Below are positions 54,201-64,000 of a stretch of DNA of 64,000 nt, piece by piece. The translations under genes and the position numbers were made by a program. The DNA is from Ixodes scapularis (Eukaryota; Arthropoda; Arachnida; Ixodida; Ixodidae), in assembly GCF_016920785.2 (NCBI RefSeq), contig NW_024609846.1:112892831-112956830 (forward strand), in the 5' to 3' direction. The first letter of the stretch is position 1, and every line of letters starts with the position of its first letter. Below the pieces are notes generated by a model that was given only the letters and a program-made list of their open reading frames with translations, was not told the origin of the DNA and did not search any database.

Positions 54201-57200
54201 AAGATGGAAAATTAATAACCGATACAATATTCACTTCCAAGAGACTGTATGCAATGGATAGACTTGTCATTTTCATGGTTTTTTTTTTTTTTTGTGCACG
54301 CCACTTTGAGGTATTTTTAAATCGGCAGTAAGAGGGCGTAATTTTTAAAGGGGTATATGACAATGCTTGCGACTTGTGAGTTTTGTCACAAAAAATGACA
54401 AGAAAAACAGTGAATATTTCATCGAACCGTATTTAGAGGTCAAGCATTCTGCAAATATAAAAAAATGTCAAGATTTTTTCAAACCTCAGCTGATGTATTG
54501 GCGAATCAAATATTTCTTCGCTGCAAAAACTCATCAAACAAGTTGCTTGTAGAGCTATCCTAGGCTTAATTCACACGTTGAAAAGCGGGGAGAAAAACAC
54601 TCGGCAAAGCGTTGCGCTCGCGTCCGTAACGCTGAAAACGCTGCATGGAAATCTTGGATAAGGATAGAACAACGTTGGAAGCATATTTCTGAAGCAGGAA
54701 CGACAACTACCAATATATCCTCAAAGGGATCGGAGGTATCGGAACCTTTTCAAATAGTTTCTGCTGGAACCTAAAAAAATATCGTCTCTATACAATATAT
54801 GATTTATTCGCAATTTTGATAGATCTTAAATATTGAAAACAGTCTTATCGTGATCTCCACGGCGTATTGTTAAGCGCAACGAAAGAAACATTTTTAGTTG
54901 AATATGAAAACTCCCTAATAAAGAAAATATTCTGACAAGATGGCTTTTTAGAGGTGCAATCAGGTGATCCCATAAAACCGAGTTGTTTTGGGAACTGTGT
55001 GCGCTCGGTGTTCTATGTAACTACGTACAATGCCGTCAAAGTTGCCTACGAGAGCGCGGGGTTTGATCTAGAAATTAAAATGAGAAGCTAAGTGGAACCA
55101 CATGCTCATTCCAGTATATAATGTTTGAAAACGTGTGCACTCTGTGTTCTATATAACGACATCACGTGCAACGCTGTCGAAGCTGCTTGAGAGGTCGCGG
55201 TGCTTGATCTAGCAATAAAAATGAGAACCTAAATGAAACCACGCGCTCACTCTAGTATATACATTTTAATGCACTGCATCAAAATTTGTTCATTTTATGT
55301 AACCCAAACACATAAGCACTAGAAAACATTTCCTTCAGAATAGCATACAGCACTTCGTTCATACCACTATACGTTCTCGCATAAAAATGCCACAAGAGGC
55401 CTCTGGTCGAACTGCATCGTCTGCGGTACTTTACTGTATGGGACCTTTCCTTAGGCGCCAGTGAAAATAGCCTCTTTTTTTTTTTCTTTTGGTTCCTTGT
55501 TTGTTTCGAATGTTCATGTCGTCAACGCCAGTGCAGCAGATGCCGACTTAAGATCAGAGCCGCCCCCGCAACCAACTAAATGATTTTTTTCTTTTTTTTT
55601 TCCTTGAGGGGGGGGGGGGGGGGGGGTCATGGTTTGTGGGCGCTTTAATTGTCGGACAAAAAGTCCTTAGTTGGGATTTTCTGGGGGGAGCGACCCGGCA
55701 CTGGATTCAGAAAGTTCACTTTCACAGATTACATGGAGTGCACGAGTTCTCGAGAAGAAATCCCTCCGGAATTACCTTGACGGACAAGGAAAGTACGAAA
55801 ATTGAGTGGGACTTTGCGCAGGTCACAAGTTTCGCCTTCTGCGGTCCACCGCATTACCTCTGCGGTTGGCAACAATTAGTTTATTTGGAAGGCTTATGTG
55901 ATATTTGACGTACCCACACGTGTAGTAGAAGTTTGGGTTCCCAGGCGTTTAGTGGAACTGTAAAGATTTCTGATTCGTAGACAGCCCTTAGTGACATTGG
56001 TATCTCTGCATTGGGATATTTCTCTAAGCTTTGCCAGTTAGTCCTACAAACAGCAATTCCTCCGAGACGTATATCTTCACTGTGGCATAATCTCCAAAAC
56101 AATTTTACGTAAGACGGGCCGACCCTCTTCTTATTAACAAAATGCGAATTTCTGCAAAGTCTTTAATAACAGGCATCGAAGTTACTTCCCGCGATTGAGA
56201 AGCGTGTAAAAAGAAATCGAATTAACTGAACAGCTGGGCGAGTGATGTCTAACATTCAGGTGTATTGACTAAGTATTAAAGTGGGCCTACAATCTCCAAC
56301 CTAATTTTGGCAGCCATAATAAAGAAAGTTAACACACTTGGCATACCAGCTACACAGAACAAAAATGGGCATTACTATTTTAGCAAAACGAGAATCCTGT
56401 CTCTCGTTCGGATTCATTATCGTTCTGCCGCAATTTTCTTTAACGGTTTTGGCGTTTAGTAAGATGTCATAATTTTTAAACAAATAAACACAGTTGCTTG
56501 AATGCAAACGATGAACCATGTAATGAGTTGGTAACTACTGCGCGCGAGTTTGGCTTTCGGACACATGCCACATACCGATTGCGCCGCGTGTCAGAGATAT
56601 CACGCGTTGCCGAGTGTTTTGCAGCTCTACGTACCGCGTTGATGCCTGAGAGCTGCTGCGCCAGCATCACCATGAGCGATATGATGAGCGGGGCACGAAG
56701 AGCCAGGTTGCGCAGCATCTCCTGAAGCGTCACCTGATAGAAAGCGGGACAGAATGGTGGAAGTGATGCATTTAGGGGGCTTTTATTAGGGCATTTTAGC
56801 AAAGGTGTACCGCTGGCTACCGCAGCTATATTACGGCTCCTGGAGCGTGCTGAAGAGAATGCTTCGAAGCGCCAGCGCCGGCAACAGTGCCACTCCCTAC
56901 AGGTAACACTAGACTATAACTGCCTATTAAACCTTTTCCACCCCATAGAAGGCCTTTTTGTTTTTGCAACGTGCCAGCCCGTTACACCTATCGGTTATGT
57001 CTGGCCCCCATCAAGAGCGTGCAGACATGTTTAAATAATTTTAATTAATGTTTTGCAGTAATACAGAAAACAGGTGATCGACTCCTAGGAATAAGAGTGT
57101 TCCAAGATTGAATCTCACAACTGCGATTCAAGCCAGGAATTAAACATAAGACAGATTTGGAGTTCCCGTTGTGATACAACTTCAACTTCTAAATTTTTGT

Positions 57201-60200
57201 GAAGGCCAATTTTATTAATGAACAGATATGGAATCGCGCCGTCACCCCTATTCAAAGAGCATAAAATACTCGCCATGTTTGTTTAATCTAATTTTTCATC
57301 ACTATACACATTAATTAAGGTAGATCTGAAAGCCGTCCATAGAAGTGCAGAAAAATAAATCATGGTAACTTAAGCACGATATATACCAAGATTAAACGTT
57401 TGACGTAAATCACATGGCAAGGTTGAAAAAATCTGTACGTTTTTAAAAAAAAAAACTAAAATAGATCAGGTGTATTTTATTCAAATCAGATTTATTTTAT
57501 ATAAATCAGATAAATAGGATTTAAAGCGCTGAATCTAGAGAAACAATATTATTTATTGCTATATTCGGGGACAACTTTTCTTGGGCAAGGTACCCGTTCT
57601 CTCACCCTATTCGAGCTCTGGCTAAGGCTGTGCGCGCGCGCTCCTCCTCTCCTCGGAAATGCCAAGAAACCTTGTCCCCGAGAATAGATGTATTTCAAAG
57701 CATGAAAGATTGGTTGATAAATCTGTCCCACCATTGAACACAATGAGAAAGAAAGAATTATTGCAAATTTATACTTTTTATATACTGCTTACTTCCTCAC
57801 GTGTTATTACTGTACGTTATAAAACCCGACATAAAAGCTCACGTTGACTTTTTTTAGTTAGTGAAAAAGCTTTATTGACTTTTTTTTCGCGTACTAATTT
57901 GATTGTGCAATGATCTTACTTTTAATTTTTGTTTCCACATTCTGACTTTCTTGTATCGGAACGATGCATAACTGACGAATCAAATGGAAGGTAGAAAGGA
58001 AGCTCCCTGGGATTTGTTCAGAAGAGCGACACTTTTTTGTTCTCGTTCAGTATGCTGTAGATCTTTCTTGCTCGATGATTATTTGATTTAAATAGAAAAC
58101 AAAACCCGATAGAGAGCATCAAATAATAGACAAATGGTAAATACAAATTTATTTTCGGGTTTACTCTGCTGGAAAGATTTCATTTAAATTATCATAGTAA
58201 AACCGACGTCTTAAACCAGAATATAAATCATTATTTAAATTACGATTTAAATCATGTTTATTTTTCCTTCCCGTTTTACATCAAACCATTCGTGTAGAAA
58301 GAAATCCCGAAGCAGATTTCATACTGAGATACTTTAAGTAAATGATGCGTTCGTCTTAATTATCGTTACTCACCTTTGATTAAAACCTTTACTTAAGAAA
58401 TGCACAATAATACTCAAGTAAGAAAGTAAGTTTTTGGGGGGAGGGCTAAGATAAAAGCAAATCGGACTTGAGAGCTTCCTGTTTCACTTCGCTTTTTGCT
58501 CTGCGTAGCTCAACATCATCGAGAGCTGCAACATCAGTACTGCAGTTCAAACGCTGATAAAAGAGCAGTGTGTTACTCTAACCTACTTTCCAGTATTATA
58601 AACAGGTAAAATGCACCGGTGACCTCCACCTTTTTAAGGCAATAACCTCACTAGTTTGTTATATTCTAGTGTTCGATTGGTGCGCAATGTAGGGTAGTAT
58701 CCTTTTGACTGGCCGGCATCGGGCATTTACATATTTTGGCTTCCTTTAGAGGCCGTATTTGAACATGAGAGTGCGCTACTGACTGTAAACGTTTGTGCAA
58801 CACCTTTCATATCCAGGCTTAGGTAAGATGGATGCTGTTTTATAAGATATTCAAGCTTTTTCTTACGTGGCTTATATATTGGTGTCTCGATGAATTAAGC
58901 CAATTACGCGTGTTCACTAATATTAAAAAAACACAAATCACGCTGCCCAAGTTTTAAAAAAAAGGTACTGAGAGGTGCAGTATATCACAAAAACTGTTGT
59001 GATTACTTGTACTTTAGGGCACAAGTAAGTGTAGCAGAAATTACTTTTCCTATACATTTCTTTTACACAGATAAGTGCATTAAACTGCTTTTAATGGTTC
59101 TGCAACGTTTAAAAGAAAGCTCGAGACACACCTATATTAAGTAAAAACTTATTTAAATTTTATATTTGTTGAATAATTATGACAAAAAGGTTAGCGTTAA
59201 TTTTGTGTACTTTCAATAAGATTCTTCTTCTTTTTTTTTTTAAACCTAGCACATGTACATATTGCTTGGTCCTGCTGACACCACGTATTGCCAAATGCCA
59301 AAAAAAAAATGCAACCTCTCAAAAGCAACCGTGATTATAAGTTTCCATTTCGTAAATTATATTTACTAGTGTTCAACGCAAGGACTTTATTTCACGCGTT
59401 ATAATGATGTTGTGTACGACCACCATGTATGCAATATAGAGAGGGTTTTGTAATCTCACTTTGGGAACAAACTCCGCTGCCTCGGCCTCGCTCTTCATGA
59501 CGTCCATCTCGAAGAGCACATCCCGCGTGCCACGGAGACGTATCAACGCTGCACAACACGCGAGAAAGCAAACAAATACGTCACAAACAGTCGGGTACAT
59601 TTTTATACACGAAACCCAAGTTATTAACTGTTTCTCACTGATAGGCGCAACTTTTTTCTGTGTCACGACTGCATCCGCGTCGTGAAGTGGCATACGCAAT
59701 GACCAACGAACAATTTTAAATAGGACGTCTTGTGCAGAAACTGAGTTTCTGCAGCTTTTTTTCCTGCCTCCATCGCCCATTCTTTGTTATGGGAGTAAAT
59801 AAAATGAATTGAATTTAATTGAATTGAATTGAAAATGTGATGAACCCCGATCGAGTCTGAAAATTCGTGTTGTCCTGTCCGTCTATTTCCCCACTATTCT
59901 GGGATAAGAATGTCGAGTCTGAGCCTTAAATATCGTTTTGAATCAGCTTTCGGCTTTTTCTAAAATATTTCAATTGTAATGTTACTAAACCAAGCATTGG
60001 ATTACTACCGAAACAATTAGATGAGGTTTCACTCAAACAAATAAATGTAATATTGAACAAATAATTTAGTTTAAAGTCATTATAACAATTACCAGTTATC
60101 TAACAAACTAATTTACTAAAACAATAACTGTAATGTTAATTAACAAATGAGGTGCCACACTGGTGAAACAGTTATGCCTAATCTTAGAATGTTATTTGTA

Positions 60201-60545
60201 AATTTACTGAAATAACAAGCGGATTGCTAATGACTTGAACGAAAAAACCTGAATCGGTCCAAATACAAAGACAACAAGCTTGTTTCGATGTTTTCTACGA
60301 ATAAAAAAACTCACACCGTTCATTACGTCTGAGGCATATTACAGTTCACAATCATATATAACTACTTTATTTAGGAGGATCTTATTTAGTGTCCTTTGGT
60401 TGTATAAGAGGTCTCCAAAGGTCGTCGAAGGATTTACCAGCTTCGGCTTGTTTTGGTTGGCACCGCACCATGAGCAGATACTTGGGCGACTCCGGGCAGA
60501 AGGGCAGTGACATCAGCATCAGCACCGATGGGATCACCGCAAGTG
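42041..60545 (-). CDS. Facilitated glucose transporter, SLC2A/GLUT family, last seven exons
   Basis: Minus-strand coding segments are 60545-60438, 59548-59460, 56733-56635, 53215-53003, 46706-46631, 43704-43577 and 42226-42041. Joined, they give about 299 codons to a TGA. Every internal border is GT/AG and every phase fits. The product covers the end of membrane helix 6, the intracellular loop and helices 7-12 of a 12-helix plasma-membrane sugar uniporter. Family signatures are PFCPESPK, QLSGIN, ERAGRRTL, GPGSIPW and LPETK. The QLS in helix 7 is the class I (glucose-preferring) signature. The start and first six helices (about 190 codons) are outside the window, right of 64000. The closest relatives are probably tick or insect GLUT1-type proteins; the exact paralogue is not certain. 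Confidence 0.92.
43577..43704 (-). CDS. GLUT exon, end of helix 10 and helix 11
   Basis: It begins with the last two bases of the Gly codon of GPG-S-IPWFLVTELF. The Trp of IPWF corresponds to the tryptophan lining the sugar exit path (cytochalasin B site in human GLUT1). GQGARP is the conserved loop before helix 11. Donor ATG|GTAGGC. A Ser replaces the second Pro of GPGPIPW. Confidence 0.93.
46631..46706 (-). CDS. GLUT exon, helix 10
   Basis: Seventy-six bases encode DHAVWVSYVSIGGLLAF and VITFAIGPG, matching the WMSYLSI-GPG region of GLUT helix 10. The acceptor is CTTGCAG and the donor G|GTAAGT. The final G is the first base of a codon completed in the next exon. Confidence 0.93.
46896..46930 (+). 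repeat. GCGAAAGC hairpin repeat, copy 3
   Basis: ACACTTAAAACTGCTTAAGTG followed by GGAATGCGAAAGCATG matches 534-570. The 3' side of the stem is shorter here (ATGC-GAAA-GCAT). Confidence 0.6.
46950..47075 (+). repeat. tRNA-derived SINE-like sequence
   Basis: A weak A box (TGGTGTCGGGG, 46982) and a B box (GATTCGGTTCC, about 47024) lie at tRNA spacing with TCTTGCACC between them. T-rich sequence follows. Confidence 0.45.
47968..48396 (-). pseudogene. Ty3/gypsy RNase H fragment
   Basis: The minus strand encodes TLLVHLHHNIPVNIMVDASN, then GAFMQQ, FYSRTLTQAKFRHSTF, GHKTPIYGF, EVRQMSYMSEFTTDIRN and GKDNAAADALSR. These are the ordered motifs of the RNase H that follows a Ty3/gypsy reverse transcriptase. 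The catalytic-region phrase usually read as DRELLA is replaced (GRVPSA). No reverse transcriptase, integrase or LTR is found next to it, so this is a relic in the transporter intron. Confidence 0.8.
50100..50330 (+). repeat. Dispersed repeat sharing an RALRH-SD motif, copy 2
   Basis: It matches the minus strand of 28546-28770. The plus-strand frame gives RALRHSDVRARQQSIRQRIF. Its function is unknown. Confidence 0.55.
51748..51779. repeat. (AC)n microsatellite
   Basis: Near-uninterrupted AC units with one AAAC break. Confidence 0.9.
52006..52112. repeat. Long near-perfect hairpin, 49-bp arms
   Basis: The left arm 52006-52054 and right arm 52064-52112 match at about 45 of 49 positions around a 9-bp loop. 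Two of the four differences would still pair as G-U in RNA. It could be a very short foldback element or a transcribed hairpin; it lies within the transporter intron. Confidence 0.75.
53003..53215 (-). CDS. GLUT exon, helix 7 end to helix 9
   Basis: Seventy-one codons begin AIFFSTDIFMTAG and end LAFK. They cover the end of helix 7, helix 8 (MGVVNVLMTLVSM), the loop VVERAGRRTL, which is the second copy of the family's RxGRR signature, and helix 9. The acceptor is TTTCGGCAG and the donor AAG|GTAGGC. Confidence 0.95.
53216..56634 (-). other. GLUT intron, 3.4 kb
   Basis: It holds a 19-base G run (55608-55626) and T-rich tracts. No gene or known repeat was recognised. Confidence 0.6.
56635..56733 (-). 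CDS. GLUT exon, helix 7 with QLS motif
   Basis: Thirty-three codons encode VTLQEMLRNLALRAP, then LIISLMVMLAQQLSGINA. QLSGIN forms part of the sugar-binding site; QLS is associated with glucose rather than fructose transport. The acceptor is TATCAG and the donor GCG|GTACGT, both phase 0. Confidence 0.95.
56734..59459 (-). other. GLUT intron, 2.7 kb
   Basis: AT-rich intron with A- and T-runs. Nothing else recognised. Confidence 0.6.
59460..59548 (-). CDS. GLUT exon, intracellular loop
   Basis: Twenty-nine full codons encode LIRLRGTRDVLFEMDVMKSE and AEAAEFVPK, matching the LRGT-xxV segment between helices 6 and 7. The first two bases complete an Ala codon begun in the previous exon. The donor is AAA|GTGAGA. 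Confidence 0.94.
60438..60545 (-). CDS. GLUT exon, helix 6 end and PESP motif
   Basis: It encodes LAVIPSVLMLMSLPFCPESP, then KYLLMVRCQPKQAEA: the end of helix 6 and the PESPR/K signature at the start of the cytosolic loop. The acceptor lies behind a pyrimidine-rich tract and ends CCGCAG; the donor is G|GTAAAT. This is the most 5' exon in the window. Confidence 0.94.
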
Positions 60546-63500
60546 CTGCGGATAGACAGAGAAATCATATTTAGTTTTCTACTTGCGATTTAGGGTTTAT
60601 ATGTTTTGAAGTTTACTGGGACGTCAGTCATACGAACAGTCTAGCAACCTCTCTCTTTTCACAGATCAGGCTTAATTTTTGTGCACATTCGCTTCTATTT
60701 GGAAAATTTTTTATTGCACATCTGTCGCTTTCTCGTCAATCGTACCCTTACGACTTCATATCACGAGGTGAATTGTTTTAAAACCTACCCGGGTCCCTAT
60801 TTTTTCGTCATAGCCAAAAATACACAACGGTTCGATTACTTGGAACTAGGAAACGACAATTTATCGATTAACCCACCAACTAATATATTATTGCTTTGAA
60901 CGCGATTAAATTTTTTAACCGGTTAATTGGTAAAGTTTTGACGAACCAAAAGAAAAAATTAAACGCTTTCACCACGCGGACGAAGACGAGTACACCCGTA
61001 TGAAGGGAAAATTTAGATCACATTTCGCAATAAAGGGAATTGTAGGGGCGACATTTGTAACCCCAGACAAGTGCAGAATGTTACACGTGTCCCGGCCAAT
61101 TCAACGTCGTTCGAGTGTCTGTTTAGCGGAGCGGAGACTATTGCGAACAATCAGAGAAGCTGGCTCTTGCCGGAAAATATCAATGAACCTCTTTTTCTTC
61201 ATGCAGTTGAGGTAATATTTTGTGAGTGTGAGTGTCTTTGAACTGTTCTTAAATAGGCATCGAGATTGATTCATAATCCAAGATGTATATTTCGCCGTTT
61301 ATCACAAAATCAACACAGGGGAAAAATTTTAATATTATGCATAGAAATAAACGAGACGGATTAATCGAATTCTTAGCCGATCAAATGTTGGTGATAACTC
61401 GGGTTCAAACTTTGAATCAACCCCCAGCACTACTTGGAACGCGGGAAGTCTCCACCGCTTTGCAGCATATTTTCAATAGTCCTCGTGAAAGCAATTTCTA
61501 AGCTGTCCAACAACCCACATCTGCTTCATTTCCCTTATGAGTATAAGGTCCTCCTTCTGAAACCTGCACAGATTTTTTGCCAATTTATAACTGTTCTTTC
61601 CCCTGTTCATAAAAAAAAAAAAAATTTAACCTCGCTGCCTGCTGTGTTGCACTGGCGTCAAAAACAAGACGGTGACAAAGTAAACCTCTTCTCGAGCAAA
61701 AAAGAAAAAAAGTATGTATAATAACAAAAAATTTATATATAAAGAAAGTTTTCTTATTGATTTCCATTAAAAACCATATTAACGAGATGCATTAAAAAAA
61801 AACTCGTGAACAGATCGTTGGAAACCTTTCTTAGACGTGAGCGTGATCAACCTAAAACAAAAGGACGTGCTTATACGAACTAATAATACTGATACGGGGC
61901 CTCGAACGCGTCCTTAACTGGGCCGTTCGAGTCGCCCACGCATCGAAACTGATCCCCAAGTACCAACAGATTACGTCATAGAATCCGGCGTGTCATGCTA
62001 GACAGCGAATATTACAAAACGTTTTGCAATTGCTCCATCAGGGTCACGTGGTTTATGGTCCGCGTACGAACAGTACGAGCTTTGGGGGAGGTTGCAAACA
62101 TCGCTGATAGCGCTCATGTCTCCTCCTTCCTCTCAGTTTTTTTCGTCGCATAGGTGGGAATTGTAGCAGTGGCATAGTGAGGAATCGATCTTTATAGTAA
62201 CTAATGTGCTGGTTTTTTTTTTTTTTGTTTGTTTTATATAGAAATTTTAGCGCACAATCCAGAACCGCGGTTACAGGCATCGCGGTAACCAACACGGTGG
62301 TTACCGGCACAAAAAAGAAAACGCGAAATAGCATTGTACATGTTTACGTACAATGCTATTTCGCTTTTTCTTTTTTTCTTTTTCTTTTTTTTCTTCATAA
62401 TAAGTGAAAAATAGAGGGTGACATAAACATTAGTGAGATACACTGCAAAATATTTTGGCGGCTGCGCGAAGCACGCTAAAATATTCATATAAGTCGTAAT
62501 TTTGTAGTTTATTTTGCCTCGTGATTTTACCGTAGGTAATGACCTTGATACTCTTGAATATTTGTAATCAGCTACACACATGGCCAAGTGGGGCAGGCAG
62601 TCAGGTTGGGGTTGCTTCAATCGACGATAGAGCCGCAGTTGGCACCAGTCAAGAAAAGAAAAAAGACTTGATGTAGCGTAACTTCCTCCTGAAACTAAAT
62701 GTTCAAAACGAGGCTAACCCTAGGAGTTAACGAAATGACAATAAACTTCAAATATAATTTGCGAAGTGTTTTTTTATTATGTGTTGAATATTCTATCAGT
62801 AAACAAAATATAACCTTTCAAATATATTTTTGAAGTGTTCTATAGAAGCCCAAACTTAGTATACTTTTATTCTATTGCTAACCTAACCACCGTTCGGCGG
62901 TCAAAAGTGCAACGATCCCGCTCTCATTCAAACCTCTCCGCAACATAATCTATTTTCTTATTTCTTTCTCTCTCTTCCTCTCGGTTTCTGTCTTGCGTGT
63001 CTGTCTGTTTCAATGGTGCAGGTAGAGAGACAAATTTTATTTTTATTCATTTTAGCTTCCACTTAGAAAATGTAGAAATGTTCCTGTAACTGTCTCTTTT
63101 TCTTGGCGTTTTTTCCCAAGGACGAATTATGCCCGAAATTTGACTATTTGAAATTGTCAGCTTATATGTACCACTCAAAATATTTAATTTTCAATTTGCA
63201 AGTGAAAGCTAAACTTCTGTCAATGCTACACACTGCAGAGTAAAACGGTCGATGATGGAACCTTTGCCTTAAACAAAAAGATTTACTGTAGAGGGGTTAT
63301 AACGTTTGATAAAATCGTGTGGTTAATTTGGGAAAGTCAGGCAAAAATACACCGAAGGGGAAGACCCAGCAATGAGTCACTGGTGCAAGGCATCCATCCA
63401 GCTGAAGAGAGCAAGAGGCCCTACAGAATCGTGTCCAACTCGGAATGTCAGGACAGATCAGGTATTATTTTTTAGGAATCGAGGAATTTTACAATTCGCA

Positions 63501-64000
63501 CTATTTCTCATTCCTATGTTCAGGTTGATCAGAAAGTGCTTTAGAGTCAGAAGCGACAGCGTTGCAAGTTTCCTGGATGCAACGGCATTTGCATTTTCTA
63601 TTGTTCTAAGTGCGATATTCATCTTTGTTCAACGAACAGGAGCAACCGCTTTCTCTTGTGCAATAACAAGTGAACACGGAACCTTCATAGACCCTTGTAA
63701 ATAATCGTTGCAATCTGGTTGATGCATTTCTAGTATTTAACTAGAAATGCTGCACTATTTCAATCTTGTTGCAAATATGCAACACACCTATATTTTCCTG
63801 ATTTAACTTTTTATCAAACATTGAAACTAATTTTCTCTGCCAGTAGAGGATATCCACCTTTGTCTAGAGCTGGAATAAAATTATTTCAAAATTAAAGGTT
63901 GTGCAGTAAAGAGTAAATTTTATTTAGCAAGAACAAGAATTGCTTCAAATAGACGCTTGCTAACTAGTGTCTATAACCACTGAATGTAAACTATTTATTT
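60546..64000 (-). other. GLUT intron running off the right edge
   Basis: At least 3.45 kb without a recognisable upstream GLUT exon on the minus strand. It contains a hairpin at 62323-62364, T- and A-rich tracts, and short open frames without motifs. Confidence 0.6.
62323..62364. repeat. Perfect 17-bp hairpin
   Basis: GCGAAATAGCATTGTAC and GTACAATGCTATTTCGC pair perfectly over an 8-base loop. A pyrimidine tract (62365-62395) follows. Confidence 0.75.

Noticed and set aside
63372..63704. 110-codon plus-strand frame with hydrophobic C-terminal half
   Set aside because: I checked it as a possible membrane protein or upstream GLUT exon, but it is on the wrong strand for GLUT and shows no family motif.

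Overview
The window is arthropod nuclear DNA, most likely from a hard tick. This is inferred from an intron-split animal glucose transporter gene, very dense transposon content, and dispersed repeats (a GCGAAAGC mini-hairpin repeat, tRNA-derived SINEs, LINEs with an ATAA tail) that I associate with ixodid genomes. The species cannot be fixed from the sequence alone. No rRNA, CRISPR array or prokaryotic operon is present.

Layout. From 1 to 1541 there is a possible minus-strand exon running off the left edge, a GAAA-loop hairpin repeat and other repeat DNA. From 1542 to 7790 lies a complete minus-strand BEL/Pao LTR retrotransposon with two LTRs that look identical, a 5-bp target duplication, a tRNA-Phe primer site and an uninterrupted 1793-codon polyprotein. 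From 7946 to 16600 is a graveyard of non-autonomous elements: a 1.36-kb palindrome, a TAA-flanked MITE, TA-targeting MITEs, a foldback element, tandem duplications, and two blocks of a 21-bp minisatellite built on TGACGTCA. From 17190 to 27592 are three LINE remnants of different clades plus two tRNA-derived sequences. From 28546 to 36904 repeats are nested: a 5.6-kb LINE with both ORFs open sits, with a 12-bp target duplication, inside a foldback element that itself abuts a MITE and another foldback arm. From 36925 to 38084 are a GTAACG-rich repeat and a Penelope-like fragment with inverted 3'UTR copies.

The only recognised host gene lies on the minus strand from 60545 down to 42041: the last seven exons (about 299 codons) of a facilitated glucose transporter of the SLC2A/GLUT family, class I-like. 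All six internal junctions have GT/AG borders and matching phases. The first roughly 190 codons must lie to the right of the window. Its introns hold a SINE-like sequence, a gypsy RNase H fragment, a long hairpin and simple repeats.

The BEL element and the 30813-36393 LINE each look as if they could encode their own mobilisation proteins. The remaining mobile DNA is broken or non-autonomous. I found no clearly new multi-gene system. The most unusual structures are the TGACGTCA array, the recurrent GCGAAAGC hairpins, the large palindrome, the inverted Penelope ends and the stacked TA-targeting elements.
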